Shown in pieces: positions 36,362 to 45,072 of a DNA stretch of 64,000 nucleotides. The stretch is from an uncultured Lachnospiraceae bacterium (GTDB taxonomy: Bacteria > Bacillota > Clostridia > Lachnospirales > Lachnospiraceae), in assembly GCA_902761585.1 (NCBI GenBank), contig CACWKX010000004.1:1-64000 (forward strand), written 5' to 3'. Every line of letters begins with the position of its first letter. Within the stretch, counting starts at the first letter, position 1. The position numbers were made by a program, and so were the translations under genes. The notes under the pieces were generated by a model. The model had not been told where the DNA came from. It saw only the letters and a list, made by a program, of their open reading frames with translations, and made no database searches.

Positions 36362-36766
36362 ATGAATATTGGTTTTATTGCTGACAGCAACAGAAAAGAC
36401 CTGATAGAGAACTTCTGTGTGGCTTACAAGTCCATACTTGCAAAACATAATCTGTACGCAACGGAGATGACCGGACGGCGGATCGAGCAGGCGACAAATC
36501 TGCACGTTCATAAGTTCCTTTCCGGTTCCGTCGGCGGCGAGAACCAGTTTATCGACAGAATCCAGAGAAATGATCTGGATCTGGTCATCTATTTCTACAA
36601 TCCGATTGAGACGAGCCCCAACCAGCTCGATATTCTTTCGGTCACACAGGAATGTGACCGTTATAATATCTCGGTTGCAACGAACATCGCGACGGCAGAA
36701 GCCATGATTCTGGCGATGGACCGGGGGGATTTTGACTGGCGGAACAATGTCAGGCATGATGACTGA
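36362..36766 (+). CDS. Methylglyoxal synthase-like protein with altered active site
   Basis: A 134-residue MGS-fold protein matching methylglyoxal synthase in length and order: NIGFIADSNRKDLIENF, HNLYATEMTGRRIEQAT, SGSVGGENQ, DLVIYFYNP and SVATNIATAEAMI. By hand alignment with E. coli MgsA, residues reported as important for catalysis or phosphate binding are changed: His19 region reads AD-S, Asp71 of GGD is Glu60, and His98 is Asn87, while the Asp101 equivalent (Asp90) is kept. It may have low or altered activity or be a sensor. The frame opens at 36320, but ATG 36362 has a GGGAGG site. Family assignment is firm; function is not. Confidence 0.75.
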   Translation: MNIGFIADSNRKDLIENFCVAYKSILAKHNLYATEMTGRRIEQATNLHVHKFLSGSVGGENQFIDRIQRNDLDLVIYFYNPIETSPNQLDILSVTQECDRYNISVATNIATAEAMILAMDRGDFDWRNNVRHDD

Positions 36767-36787
36767 CTGAAAAAGAAGGAGTTTCAG

Positions 36788-37417
36788 ATGAGAGTGATAG
36801 CCGGAAGTGCAAGGAGCCTTCCGCTCCGGACAGTGGCCGGGATGCAGACGAGACCGACGACAGACCGGATCAAGGAGACGCTGTTCAATATACTGGCACC
36901 GCTGATCCCCGGCTGCAGATTTCTGGATCTGTATGCCGGTTCGGGGGCGATCGGGATCGAGGCCCTCAGCAGAGGAGCCTCCTCTGCCGCATTTGTCGAC
37001 AGCAGCAGGCAGGCGGTGACCGTGATTCGTGCCAACCTGAATTTCACACACCTTGCGGACAAGGGACGTGTGATCGCAGGAGATGTGGTACGGACAGTCA
37101 TCGGGATGGACGGCGAGCGCCCGTTCGGCGTGATCTTCATGGATCCGCCCTATGACAAGGGTCTTGAGATGGAGACGCTCCGTGCGCTTTCAGGCAGCTC
37201 GATTGCGGATGATCAGACACTGATCGTTGTGGAGGCATCGCTGGAGACCGATTTTTCGGAAGCGGAGGCGCTCGGGTACCGGATCGAGCGTGTGAAGGAA
37301 TACGGAAAAAAGAGCAAACACGTCTTTCTGAAAAAATATGCAGCGGAACCCAAAGCGGTGCCGGAGACGATGGGTAGCACAGATGAGAAGAGTTGCGGTT
37401 TATCCGGGAAGCTTTGA
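36788..37417 (+). CDS. rsmD: 16S rRNA (guanine(966)-N2)-methyltransferase
   Basis: A 209-residue SAM methyltransferase that modifies G966 of 16S rRNA. Signatures: [15 protein letters not shown] at the start, [16 protein letters not shown], motif [21 protein letters not shown], and the catalytic [10 protein letters not shown]. Its C-terminal 35 bases overlap the coaD start, the usual rsmD-coaD pairing. An AAGAAGGAG ribosome site precedes the ATG. Confidence 0.93.
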   Translation: MRVIAGSARSLPLRTVAGMQTRPTTDRIKETLFNILAPLIPGCRFLDLYAGSGAIGIEALSRGASSAAFVDSSRQAVTVIRANLNFTHLADKGRVIAGDVVRTVIGMDGERPFGVIFMDPPYDKGLEMETLRALSGSSIADDQTLIVVEASLETDFSEAEALGYRIERVKEYGKKSKHVFLKKYAAEPKAVPETMGSTDEKSCGLSGKL

Positions 37418-37904
37418 CCCGGTCACATACGGTCACCTGGACATTATCAAACGGTCCGCCGAGATGGTAGATCAGCTGGTCGTGGCAGTGCTTGTGAATA
37501 AGGCGAAAACGCCATTGTTTTCTGTTCAGGAACGTGTTAAGATGTTACAGATTGTGACAAGTGACATCAGCAATGTCCGGATCAAGTCGTTTTCAGGCTT
37601 GTCGGTCGAGTTCGCGAAGGAAGAGGGAGCGGAATTTATCGTTCGCGGGCTGCGGGCAATCACGGATTTTGAATATGAGCTGCAGATGGCGCAGACCAAC
37701 CGGATCATGGATCCGACAATCGATACCATCTTTCTGACAACCAGCCTTCAGTATGCATACCTGAGTTCTACGACCGTGCGGGAAGTGGCCTCCTATGGAG
37801 GCGATATCTCCAGGTTCGTGCCGTCACCCGTGGAGAAGGCCGTGAAGGAAAAGTATGGACTGATTTCTTTTAAGGAGAGTATAGAAGATGGCCAGCAGAA
37901 TTGA
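37383..37904 (+). CDS. coaD: Phosphopantetheine adenylyltransferase
   Basis: CoaD makes dephospho-CoA from 4'-phosphopantetheine and ATP. The 173-residue protein has the nucleotidyltransferase start [21 protein letters not shown] (TxGH), [20 protein letters not shown] and the [14 protein letters not shown] motif. The frame opens at 37338, but homology starts at the ATG at 37383, inside the end of rsmD. The stop overlaps the next gene by 17 bases. Confidence 0.94.
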   Translation: MRRVAVYPGSFDPVTYGHLDIIKRSAEMVDQLVVAVLVNKAKTPLFSVQERVKMLQIVTSDISNVRIKSFSGLSVEFAKEEGAEFIVRGLRAITDFEYELQMAQTNRIMDPTIDTIFLTTSLQYAYLSSTTVREVASYGGDISRFVPSPVEKAVKEKYGLISFKESIEDGQQN

Positions 37905-38529
37905 ACAGATCATTGAAGAGATTGAAGAATATATCGACGGCTGCAAGTTTCAGGCACTGTCCTCCACAAAGATTGTGGTCAACAAGGAAGAGCTTGAGGA
38001 GATGCTCCGTGAGCTGCGGATGAAGACGCCCGATGAGATCAAGCGGTACCAGAAGATCATCAGCAACAAGGACGCCATTCTTGCAGATGCCCAGCAGAAG
38101 GCAGATACGATCATCGCGGATGCGCAGGCGAAGGCGGAAAAGATTGTCAGCGAGAGTGAGGTTATGCAGAAGGCGCTGGAGCAGTCCAACCGACTGATTG
38201 AGCAGACCAACCAGCAGGCGCAGGAGATTGTGGACAAAGCGACAACCGATGCCAACAATATCCGTGTGAGTGCGATTGCCTACACGGACGAGATGCTTGA
38301 TAATCTTGAGAAGATCATGGGGCATACGTTGGACTCAGCCGGGACGCGGTACAATAACTTCATCAATTCTATTCAGTCCTGCTATGACATTGTCACGAAG
38401 AACCGCAGGGAGCTTTCCCCGCAGCTTGCACCATCCAGTTATCAGACGAAGCCGGATGTCAGCGAAGAGGATACGGAGGAAGACAAAGAAGCCGATTCGG
38501 AAGAAAACAAAGAGAAAGACGAGGAGTGA
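37888..38529 (+). CDS. Coiled-coil protein of unknown function (DivIVA/ATPase-subunit-like)
   Basis: A 213-residue hydrophilic protein. Residues about 1-70 are charged helices ([17 protein letters not shown]); about 70-140 form a long coiled coil with alternating A/K/E/Q ([20 protein letters not shown]); about 150-180 form another helix; the tail from 190 is very acidic (D, E, K). It resembles DivIVA-like or V-ATPase subunit H-like coiled coils by composition only. Position directly after coaD, overlapping it by 17 bases, is recurrent in Lachnospiraceae as far as I recall. A role in envelope or chromosome organisation is possible but unproven. AAGGAGAG ribosome site. Confidence 0.8.
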   Translation: MASRIEQIIEEIEEYIDGCKFQALSSTKIVVNKEELEEMLRELRMKTPDEIKRYQKIISNKDAILADAQQKADTIIADAQAKAEKIVSESEVMQKALEQSNRLIEQTNQQAQEIVDKATTDANNIRVSAIAYTDEMLDNLEKIMGHTLDSAGTRYNNFINSIQSCYDIVTKNRRELSPQLAPSSYQTKPDVSEEDTEEDKEADSEENKEKDEE

Positions 38530-38566
38530 CCGGCAGGCTGCTCTTCTTCGGAGACAGGAAGATGAC

Positions 38567-38601
38567 GAGGCATCTGTCGGAAGACAGATGCCTCTTGTTG
38601 T
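38567..38601 (+). terminator. Terminator after the rsmD-coaD operon
   Basis: GAGGCATCTGTC (38567-38578), a GGAA tetraloop and GACAGATGCCTC (38583-38594) form a perfect 12-bp stem, followed by ttgttgt. The remaining 145 bases to the next gene show nothing definite. Confidence 0.75.
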
Positions 38602-38746
38602 AAAGGCAGCCACTCATCATCGAGTGCGGAGCATGAGATGACGTCGGGGCTTTTTATCGGACAAGGCAGAGGGAAGCTGCCCTGTCCGATGAAAGGCGGC
38701 TGTGGCTTGCAGGAATATGTGACAGCTCGGCAGGAAGGGTGAAACA

Positions 38747-39649
38747 GTGCAGCAGAACGATAGCATGATGAGGCTTGACCGGTTCTTATCGGGAGAGTCG
38801 GAGATGACCAGGAGCGAAGTGAAGAAGAAAATCAAAAGTGGTCTTGTAGAAGTCAACGGGATAACTGCTGTCCGACCGGAGCAGAAGATCAATCCTTCCT
38901 CCGATGAGATTCTGATCGGTGGGAAACAGGTGAAGGCAGCAGGGATGGTGTACCTGATGTTGAATAAGCCGCAGGGGGTCCTGTCCGTGACAGAGGACAG
39001 GAGAGCCCGGACGGTGCTTGACCTGATTGCACAGCCCTATGCCCGGAAGCTGTTCCCGGCGGGACGCCTCGATAAGGATACCGAAGGGCTGCTTCTTCTG
39101 ACAAACGATGGAATGCTGGTACACAGGCTAATATCACCATCCAGGCATGTCTGGAAGATCTATTTTGCCGTTGTTGACGGAGAGATGACAAAAGCACACG
39201 AGGATATGTTTCTCGGCGGGATGGAGATCGGAGAAAAGCACCCGACCCTCCCGGCGGTTATGAGACGGCTCTCAATCGACGGAGACTTTCTCTGGAGGAT
39301 GGAGAGGGAGAACGGCGAAGACGCGGCGCAGAGAGAGTCGGAAACGCTCCCGTCCGGGCTGTCGCTCCGTATGCGGCAGATTTGCTCAGAAAGTCTGACA
39401 CTGGGGGACTATTCCCGCTGCGGGGAAGGCCAGAGCCTCTGTGCAGTCGCCCTGAGGGAGGGCAAGTTCCACCAGGTGAAGCGGATGTTTGAGGCAGTCG
39501 GCGGGAAGGTCATCTTCCTGAAGAGACTCGCGATTGGAAGTCTGACGCTCGACAGAGATCTTGCGCCAGGCGCTTACAGGCCTCTGACAGCCAGGGAACT
39601 CAGGGAGCTGTATGAGGAGGCAAATACAGTCAGGGTGGAGGAACCGTGA
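38747..39649 (+). CDS. RsuA/RluB-type pseudouridine synthase
   Basis: A 300-residue rRNA pseudouridine synthase. The S4 domain is at 1-65 (RLDRFLSGESEMTRSEVKKKIKSG). The catalytic domain has LMLNKPQGVLS, the catalytic Asp in FPAGRLDKDTEGLLLLTNDG, and EGKFHQVKRMFEAVGGKV. About 45 extra residues (about 180-225, ENGEDAAQRESETLPSG) interrupt the domain compared with RsuA. The target uridine is not predictable. It starts at GTG 38747 with a GGAAGGG site; an ATG at 38765 is the alternative. Confidence 0.88.
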   Translation: MQQNDSMMRLDRFLSGESEMTRSEVKKKIKSGLVEVNGITAVRPEQKINPSSDEILIGGKQVKAAGMVYLMLNKPQGVLSVTEDRRARTVLDLIAQPYARKLFPAGRLDKDTEGLLLLTNDGMLVHRLISPSRHVWKIYFAVVDGEMTKAHEDMFLGGMEIGEKHPTLPAVMRRLSIDGDFLWRMERENGEDAAQRESETLPSGLSLRMRQICSESLTLGDYSRCGEGQSLCAVALREGKFHQVKRMFEAVGGKVIFLKRLAIGSLTLDRDLAPGAYRPLTARELRELYEEANTVRVEEP

Positions 39650-40323
39650 AGAGGACAGACAGCAGGATTCTGAAGGATAAGCGTGCAGCCCTGTTTGACC
39701 TGGACGGGACGCTGGTGGATTCCATGTGGATGTGGACAGACATCGATCTCGAGTATTTGTCACGCTTTTCAGGCGCTGAGGGCTGTGATATACGGGCACT
39801 GCAGAGAGACATCGAGGGACTCAGCATGCCGGAGACCGCAGAGCTCTTCAAAATGCGGTTCCGGATTCCGGATTCGCTGGAACAGATGCAGGAGGACTGG
39901 AACCAGATGGCGTATGAGCGATACAGGTCGAAGGTCCCGCTCAAGGCAGGGGCCAGGCAGCTGCTGGAGACCATGCGCAGGAAAGGCATGAAGCTTGCAG
40001 TCTGCACCAGCAATTCAAGGAGACTGGCGGAAACAGCTCTTCAGGCAAATGATGTGCTTGGGCTGTTCGACCGGATTCTGACGGCGGACGAGGTCGGAAA
40101 AGGAAAGCCCAGCCCGGACATCTATCTGGAAGCGGCAAGACAAATCGGCATCGTACCCGCCCGGTCCATCGTTTTTGAAGATGTCATAAGCGGTGCAATT
40201 GCCGGAAAACGGGCCGGGATGACTGTCTGCGGCGTGGCGGATGCATACTCAGAGGACCGAAGGGCAGAGCTGGTGGAGGTCTGTGACTTTTTTATCGAAG
40301 ATTTCAGGGAGCTTCTGCTGTAA
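39646..40323 (+). CDS. HAD-family phosphatase/mutase (subfamily IA)
   Basis: A 225-residue HAD hydrolase related to beta-phosphoglucomutase and phosphoglycolate phosphatase. Motif I is ALFDLDGTLVDSMWMW, motif II is CTSNSRR, motif III the Lys in GKGKPSPDIY and motif IV is VFEDVISGAIAGKRAGM. The helical cap occupies about 30-95. Substrate unknown. The GTG start overlaps the previous stop by four bases, so the two are coupled. Confidence 0.88.
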   Translation: MKRTDSRILKDKRAALFDLDGTLVDSMWMWTDIDLEYLSRFSGAEGCDIRALQRDIEGLSMPETAELFKMRFRIPDSLEQMQEDWNQMAYERYRSKVPLKAGARQLLETMRRKGMKLAVCTSNSRRLAETALQANDVLGLFDRILTADEVGKGKPSPDIYLEAARQIGIVPARSIVFEDVISGAIAGKRAGMTVCGVADAYSEDRRAELVEVCDFFIEDFRELLL

Positions 40324-40410
40324 AACAGGCTGTCCGAAAGAGACAGTCTCTGACAGGAAGAAAGCAGGTTTTCAGAAGAAAGACAGGAAGCAGGGCGGGA
40401 AGAAGGGACC

Positions 40411-42534
40411 ATGAACCAGGGCCGGGGAAGCGGAATCAAGGAAAAGCCAGAAAGCAGAACAAATCATATGCTTGGAAACGGGAGAATGAAAAACGGAAAG
40501 ACCAGGGCCGGGCAGCGGATTACCGGAGGGTCGGGAGCAGCTTCTCAGAAAAGGCGCGGGGAAGAGACCGCAAGCCGGCATGCATCGCGTGCGCATGTCC
40601 CCCAGGGTGATATCCCGAGAGAACGGTTTCTTCCGGTTTCCAGAGCGGACATGGAGGCGCGGGGCATCCGGCAGCTGGATTTTATCTATGTGACCGGCGA
40701 TGCCTATGTAGATCATCCCTCCTTTGGATCAGCCATCATCTCCAGAGTGCTGGAGGCGCATGGCTACAGTGTCGGCATCATTGCGCAGCCAGACTGGAAG
40801 AACCCGGAGTCAGTGACCGTGCTGGGACGCCCGAGGCTGGGCTTTCTGGTCTCAGCCGGAAACATGGACTCGATGGTGAATCATTACACCGTCTTTAAAA
40901 AACGTCGTCATGAGGATGCGTACACACCGGGCGGCGTGAGCGGAAAACGGCCGGACCGTGCCTGCATGGTTTACTGCAACCTGATCCGGAGCGTTTTTCG
41001 CGATGTCCCCATCATCGCCGGCGGCATCGAGGCCTCTCTGAGGCGGCTTGCGCATTACGATTACTGGGAGGACAAAATCAGACGGTCGCTTCTGATGGAC
41101 TGCGGCGCGGACCTGATCTCCTACGGGATGGGCGAGCACTCGATCGTTGAAATTGCGGATGCGCTGGACAGCGGACTTGATGTCAGCAATCTTACATTTA
41201 TCGCGGGAACCTGCTATAAGACAAAGCGGCACGAGGATGTTGTCGATTACCTGATGCTGCCATCCTTCGAGGAGCTTCAGGCGGACCGGCTGAATCTGGC
41301 GAAAAGCTTCAGGATTCAGATGCAGAACACGGACCCGTTTAACGGAAAACGTCTGGTCGAGCCCTACGGGACGGTCTGGGTGGTCCAGAATCCGCCTGCA
41401 AAGCCCCTGACTCAGCAGGAAATGGATGATGTCTACGCACTTCCGTACGCGGGAACCTACCACCCGGACTACATCAGCGAGGGCGGAATCCCGGCGCTGG
41501 AGGAGGTGCGGTTTTCAATCATTTCAAACAGGGGGTGCTTCGGAGGCTGCAGCTTCTGCGCATTGACGTTTCACCAGGGGAGAATCGTGCAGACGCGCTC
41601 CGACGAGTCCATCCTGGCGGAGGCGGAGCGGATGACAAAAGACCCACTGTTCAAAGGGTACATCCACGATGTAGGCGGACCGACTGCGAATTTTCACCAG
41701 CCGTCCTGCAAAAAGCAGCTCACGAAGGGGGTCTGTCCGAACCGCGAATGCCTCTGGCCGGAACCATGCCGGAATCTCGAGGTGTCCCATGTGGCCTACA
41801 CGAACCTTCTGAAAAAACTCAGGGCGATTCCGGGCGTTCGGAAGGTATTTGTGCGCTCCGGCGTCCGGTTCGACTATGTGTGTCTGGATAAAAGTGATGA
41901 TTTTTTGAGAGAACTTGTGAGCTATCATATTTCCGGGCAGCTGAAGGTTGCTCCGGAGCATGTGTCGGAGCGGGTGCTCTATATGATGGGCAAGCCGAAG
42001 AACAGCGTCTACAGGCAGTTTGTGCAGCGCTACTACAGAATGAATCAGAGCTGTCATATGAATCAGTTTCTGGTGCCGTACATGATCAGCTCCCATCCGG
42101 GCAGCACACTTCAGGACGCGGTGGAGCTGGCGGAATATCTCAGGGACATTCACCACCAGCCGGAGCAGGTGCAGGACTTTTATCCGACACCGTCCACCGT
42201 ATCGACCATCATGTATGCGACGGGGATCGATCCGAGGACAATGAAGCCGGTCTACGTGCCGAAGGATCCGCATGAGAAAGCCATGCAGCGGGCACTGATG
42301 CAGTATAAGAATCCGAAGCTGCGCAGTCTCGTCGAGGAAGCGCTTCATCTGACCGGCAGGGAGGATCTGATCGGCTACGGACCGAAGTGCCTGATCCGGC
42401 CGGAAACCATGAAGAAGGCTGAACCCGGGAGACGTCTGGAGCAGGGGGAAAAAACAGTGTCTGCAAGCCGGAAGACGCGCCGGGCGGAGGACAAAGACAG
42501 AGGACGGAAGGGCTATAGAGGACAGGGCAGATGA
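40411..42534 (+). CDS. YgiQ-family radical SAM protein
   Basis: A 707-residue member of the YgiQ (UPF0313) family. An N-terminal basic, low-complexity stretch (about 1-65) precedes the family domain. The [4Fe-4S] ligands are in NRGCFGGCSFCALTFHQGR (CxxxCxxC, near residue 376). Other landmarks are IAGGIEASLRRLAHYDYW, GGPTANFHQPSC and APEHVSERVLYMMGKPK. The C-terminus is a basic tail. The reaction of this family is unknown. The stop overlaps the next gene's ATG in ATGA form. Confidence 0.9.
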   Translation: MNQGRGSGIKEKPESRTNHMLGNGRMKNGKTRAGQRITGGSGAASQKRRGEETASRHASRAHVPQGDIPRERFLPVSRADMEARGIRQLDFIYVTGDAYVDHPSFGSAIISRVLEAHGYSVGIIAQPDWKNPESVTVLGRPRLGFLVSAGNMDSMVNHYTVFKKRRHEDAYTPGGVSGKRPDRACMVYCNLIRSVFRDVPIIAGGIEASLRRLAHYDYWEDKIRRSLLMDCGADLISYGMGEHSIVEIADALDSGLDVSNLTFIAGTCYKTKRHEDVVDYLMLPSFEELQADRLNLAKSFRIQMQNTDPFNGKRLVEPYGTVWVVQNPPAKPLTQQEMDDVYALPYAGTYHPDYISEGGIPALEEVRFSIISNRGCFGGCSFCALTFHQGRIVQTRSDESILAEAERMTKDPLFKGYIHDVGGPTANFHQPSCKKQLTKGVCPNRECLWPEPCRNLEVSHVAYTNLLKKLRAIPGVRKVFVRSGVRFDYVCLDKSDDFLRELVSYHISGQLKVAPEHVSERVLYMMGKPKNSVYRQFVQRYYRMNQSCHMNQFLVPYMISSHPGSTLQDAVELAEYLRDIHHQPEQVQDFYPTPSTVSTIMYATGIDPRTMKPVYVPKDPHEKAMQRALMQYKNPKLRSLVEEALHLTGREDLIGYGPKCLIRPETMKKAEPGRRLEQGEKTVSASRKTRRAEDKDRGRKGYRGQGR

Positions 42535-43160
42535 TGGAGAAGGAACAGAGAAAGCGGCATCCGGAAAAGGGGATGCACGGATATTTTTCATGGGAGAAGA
42601 AGAAGCGGATCGGAATCGTCATCCTGATGTACAGTATTGTACTGCTGATTTATTTCACAGGAATCTTCCGGTACCATACCCGGAAGAATATGTTTACGCT
42701 CATTGCGATCCTCGGGATTCTTCCGGCGGCGAAGTGGACGGTCAGTATGATCATGGCGCTTCTGCAGAAGCCATTTTCCCAGGAGGCGTATGAGGCAACG
42801 GAGACGATCGCCGGAAATCTGACGCGAGGGTATGAGCTCTGCGTGACGGCGGAGGAGGGGAGGCTCGCTCTGGATGCAGTTGTTGTCTGCGGCAGCTTTG
42901 TTGCAGCCTACACGAGCGCGAACCGGGGGCTGTTCGAGTTCATGCAGAAGCACATCGCAAAGATCCTGAGCAGCAACGGGCTGTACGGAATGAATGTCCA
43001 TATTTTCCTGAATCTTGACCAGTACAGGGACCGGATCCGGGCGCTGGCGCAGGACCCGGACAAATACCGGGCGAATCTGAAGCATGCGGCGGACGCTGTC
43101 CACGAAGGAGAAACGCGGGATGAGGCAGTTATGCGGGTCATCCGGAACATATCGGTCTGA
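42531..43160 (+). CDS. Unknown membrane protein, two TM segments
   Basis: A 209-residue protein I do not recognise. A basic head (KEQRKRHPEKG, then EKKKRIG) precedes two TM helices (about 27-45 and 55-77), followed by a soluble alpha/beta domain with LALDAVVVCGSFVAAYTSANRG and MNVHIFLNLDQYRDR. The C-terminal helix is acidic. ATGA overlap with the YgiQ gene and 21 bp to the RluA-like gene place it in an operon with RNA-modifying or repair genes. A stand-alone restriction-like or nucleotide-binding fold cannot be excluded. Confidence 0.75.
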   Translation: MMEKEQRKRHPEKGMHGYFSWEKKKRIGIVILMYSIVLLIYFTGIFRYHTRKNMFTLIAILGILPAAKWTVSMIMALLQKPFSQEAYEATETIAGNLTRGYELCVTAEEGRLALDAVVVCGSFVAAYTSANRGLFEFMQKHIAKILSSNGLYGMNVHIFLNLDQYRDRIRALAQDPDKYRANLKHAADAVHEGETRDEAVMRVIRNISV

Positions 43161-43181
43161 GAACAGACCGGACGGAGAGCT

Positions 43182-44369
43182 ATGAGAGAGATCGTGATGA
43201 CTGCCCTTCAGGCAGGTATGCGGCTGGATCATTTTCTGGAGCGCTCCCTCAGAGAGGCGCATACCGGATTCATCTACAAGATGCTCCGGAAGAAAAATAT
43301 CACGCTGAATGGTCATAAGGCGCATGGAAATGAAAAACTGGAGGCGGGCGATGTGGTCCGTCTCTATTTCGCCAGGGAAACCCTGGAGAAGCTCTGCGCA
43401 GGAGCTGTCCCGGGTGTCGAGGCGGTTCCCGTAAGGAATCACACGCTTTCTGCAGAAAGACCCTGCACATTGGGAAGTGAAGTGCCGGGCAGGAAAGTGC
43501 CGGGCAGGGAAGTGTCTGCAATGGGAGGCAAAGGGCAGGAAGAGAAAGTTCTGACGTTTCCAGACTTCCCATCTTCTGTCCGGATTCTGTATGAGGATGA
43601 GCATGTGCTTCTGGTCTGCAAGCCGGCCGGAATGCTGACACAGAAGGCGAAGCCGGAAGATTTATCGCTCAACGAGTACGCCATCGGCTACCTGCTGAGA
43701 GAAGGGGCGATCACACAGAGGGAGCTTCAGACGGTCCGGCCTTCCGTCTGCAATCGCCTTGACCGGAATACAAGCGGGATTGTCGCAATTGGGAAAACCA
43801 TGAGGGGGCTGCAGGCACTGTCTGCGCTTTTTCGGGACCGGACAGTCAGCAAGCACTATCAGGCACTGGTCTGCGGGGAAGTGAAGAGCGGTCAGAGAAT
43901 CGACGGATGGCTCGTCAAGGATGAACGTACAAATACGGTCCGGGTTCTGAGCCGGGAGGAGAAGGGCGCACAGCGAATCCGGACCAGCTATACGCCGGAG
44001 CAGGCGGTCTGTCTGACGAAAACGCCAAGGGCATTTGCCGGAAAGGAGTACCCTGGCGGGGCAGATGGGACCGGTTCACAGAAGCGCCGGCTCCTGCTGA
44101 CGCTTCTGGATGTCGATCTTCTGACAGGACGCAGCCACCAGATCCGGGCGCACCTGGCATCGGTCGGACACCCGGTAGCCGGCGATCCGAAGTATGGGGA
44201 CGCTGGCGTGAATGCATTTCTGACCAGACAGTTCGGTGTCAGAAGACAGCTTCTTCATGCCGGGAGACTGACATTTCCCGTGATGGATTCGCCGCTGGAT
44301 AAGCTTTCGGGCAGAACCTTCACGGCACCGCTCCCGGCGGATTTCCGAAGGGTCATGGGGGAAGGATAA
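43182..44369 (+). CDS. RluA-family pseudouridine synthase with a repeat-bearing linker
   Basis: A 395-residue pseudouridine synthase with an N-terminal S4 domain (about 8-65) and an RluA catalytic domain (about 130-380): VLLVCKPAGML, catalytic Asp in CNRLDRNTSGIVAIGKT, TGRSHQIRAHLASVGHPV. Between them is a linker of about 50 residues with two 15-bp tandem DNA repeats at 43481-43510, coding VPGRKVPGRE. A second insertion (about 280-310) separates the core strands. It lies 21 bp after the membrane protein gene. The recU start follows at the very next base. Confidence 0.9.
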   Translation: MREIVMTALQAGMRLDHFLERSLREAHTGFIYKMLRKKNITLNGHKAHGNEKLEAGDVVRLYFARETLEKLCAGAVPGVEAVPVRNHTLSAERPCTLGSEVPGRKVPGREVSAMGGKGQEEKVLTFPDFPSSVRILYEDEHVLLVCKPAGMLTQKAKPEDLSLNEYAIGYLLREGAITQRELQTVRPSVCNRLDRNTSGIVAIGKTMRGLQALSALFRDRTVSKHYQALVCGEVKSGQRIDGWLVKDERTNTVRVLSREEKGAQRIRTSYTPEQAVCLTKTPRAFAGKEYPGGADGTGSQKRRLLLTLLDVDLLTGRSHQIRAHLASVGHPVAGDPKYGDAGVNAFLTRQFGVRRQLLHAGRLTFPVMDSPLDKLSGRTFTAPLPADFRRVMGEG

Positions 44370-44921
44370 ATGGCAACCTGGCAGTCAAGAGGGCTCCGGG
44401 GTAGTACGCTTGAGGAGCTGCTCAACCGGACCAACGAACAGTATCAGGAAAAGCATCTGGCGCTGGTTCAGAAGATTCCGACACCGATCACGCCGATCAA
44501 TTTCGATAAGGAATCCCGGCACATCACGCTGGCATACTTTGACCAGAAGAGCACCGTTGACTATATCGGCGCCGTGCAGGGGATTCCGGTCTGCTTTGAT
44601 GCCAAGGAAAGCAAGACGGATACCTTCAGTCTGCAGAACGTCCATGAGCATCAGGTACGGTTCATGGAAGCCTTCGAGAGACAGGGAGGCATTTCGTTTC
44701 TGGTGATCTACTATTCGGGGCGGGATGAGTTTTACTATATGCCGTTCTGTGACCTGAAGAAAGCCTGGGACAGGAAGGAGGCCGGAGGACGAAAGTCGAT
44801 TCCCTTCAGTGAAATCGATACCCGGTACCGGATCTGGCCGAACCGGCATGGGTTTCTGCTTCCGTATCTTGACGCCCTTCAGCTCGATCTGGACGGGAGG
44901 GAGGAGGCCGGCCTCCCTTGA
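44370..44921 (+). CDS. recU: Holliday junction resolvase RecU
   Basis: RecU cleaves Holliday junctions in Firmicutes and works with RuvAB. The 183-residue protein has RGLRGSTLEELLNRTNEQY, the catalytic D/E-K set in STVDYIGAVQGIPVCFDAKESK and the bridging stretch HEHQVRFMEAF. In many Firmicutes recU is next to a penicillin-binding protein gene; here it follows a pseudouridine synthase with no gap. The -35 of the his promoter overlaps its stop codon. Confidence 0.92.
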   Translation: MATWQSRGLRGSTLEELLNRTNEQYQEKHLALVQKIPTPITPINFDKESRHITLAYFDQKSTVDYIGAVQGIPVCFDAKESKTDTFSLQNVHEHQVRFMEAFERQGGISFLVIYYSGRDEFYYMPFCDLKKAWDRKEAGGRKSIPFSEIDTRYRIWPNRHGFLLPYLDALQLDLDGREEAGLP

Positions 44922-44946
44922 CAGCCGGAAGAAACCTTAGTACAAT
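44918..44946 (+). promoter_or_regulatory. Strong promoter of the his operon
   Basis: TTGACA at 44918-44923, a 17-base spacer and TACAAT at 44941-44946. Near consensus. The -35 overlaps the recU stop codon. Transcription should start near 44953, leaving a leader of about 120 bases without a T-box or obvious His leader peptide. Confidence 0.8.
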
Positions 44947-44960
44947 CAGACCCATGCGGC

Positions 44961-44997
44961 ACTTTAACGTAGTAAAGTATTAGCATAGTAAAGTATT
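44961..44997. promoter_or_regulatory. Operator-like repeats downstream of the his promoter
   Basis: ACTTTA-N6-TAAAGT forms a dyad at 44961-44978, and TAGTAAAGTATT occurs twice (44970-44981 and 44986-44997). They lie just past the predicted start, where a repressor would block transcription. A TrpR-family HisR/YerC regulator is known for his genes in Firmicutes, but I cannot confirm its site here. Confidence 0.5.
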
Positions 44998-45072
44998 CAA
45001 GGATGAACCGGGGCCGGAAAAACGGACTCCAGGTTCAGAAACCGTCCGGAAGACCGGAAAGGAGAGGCGGAC

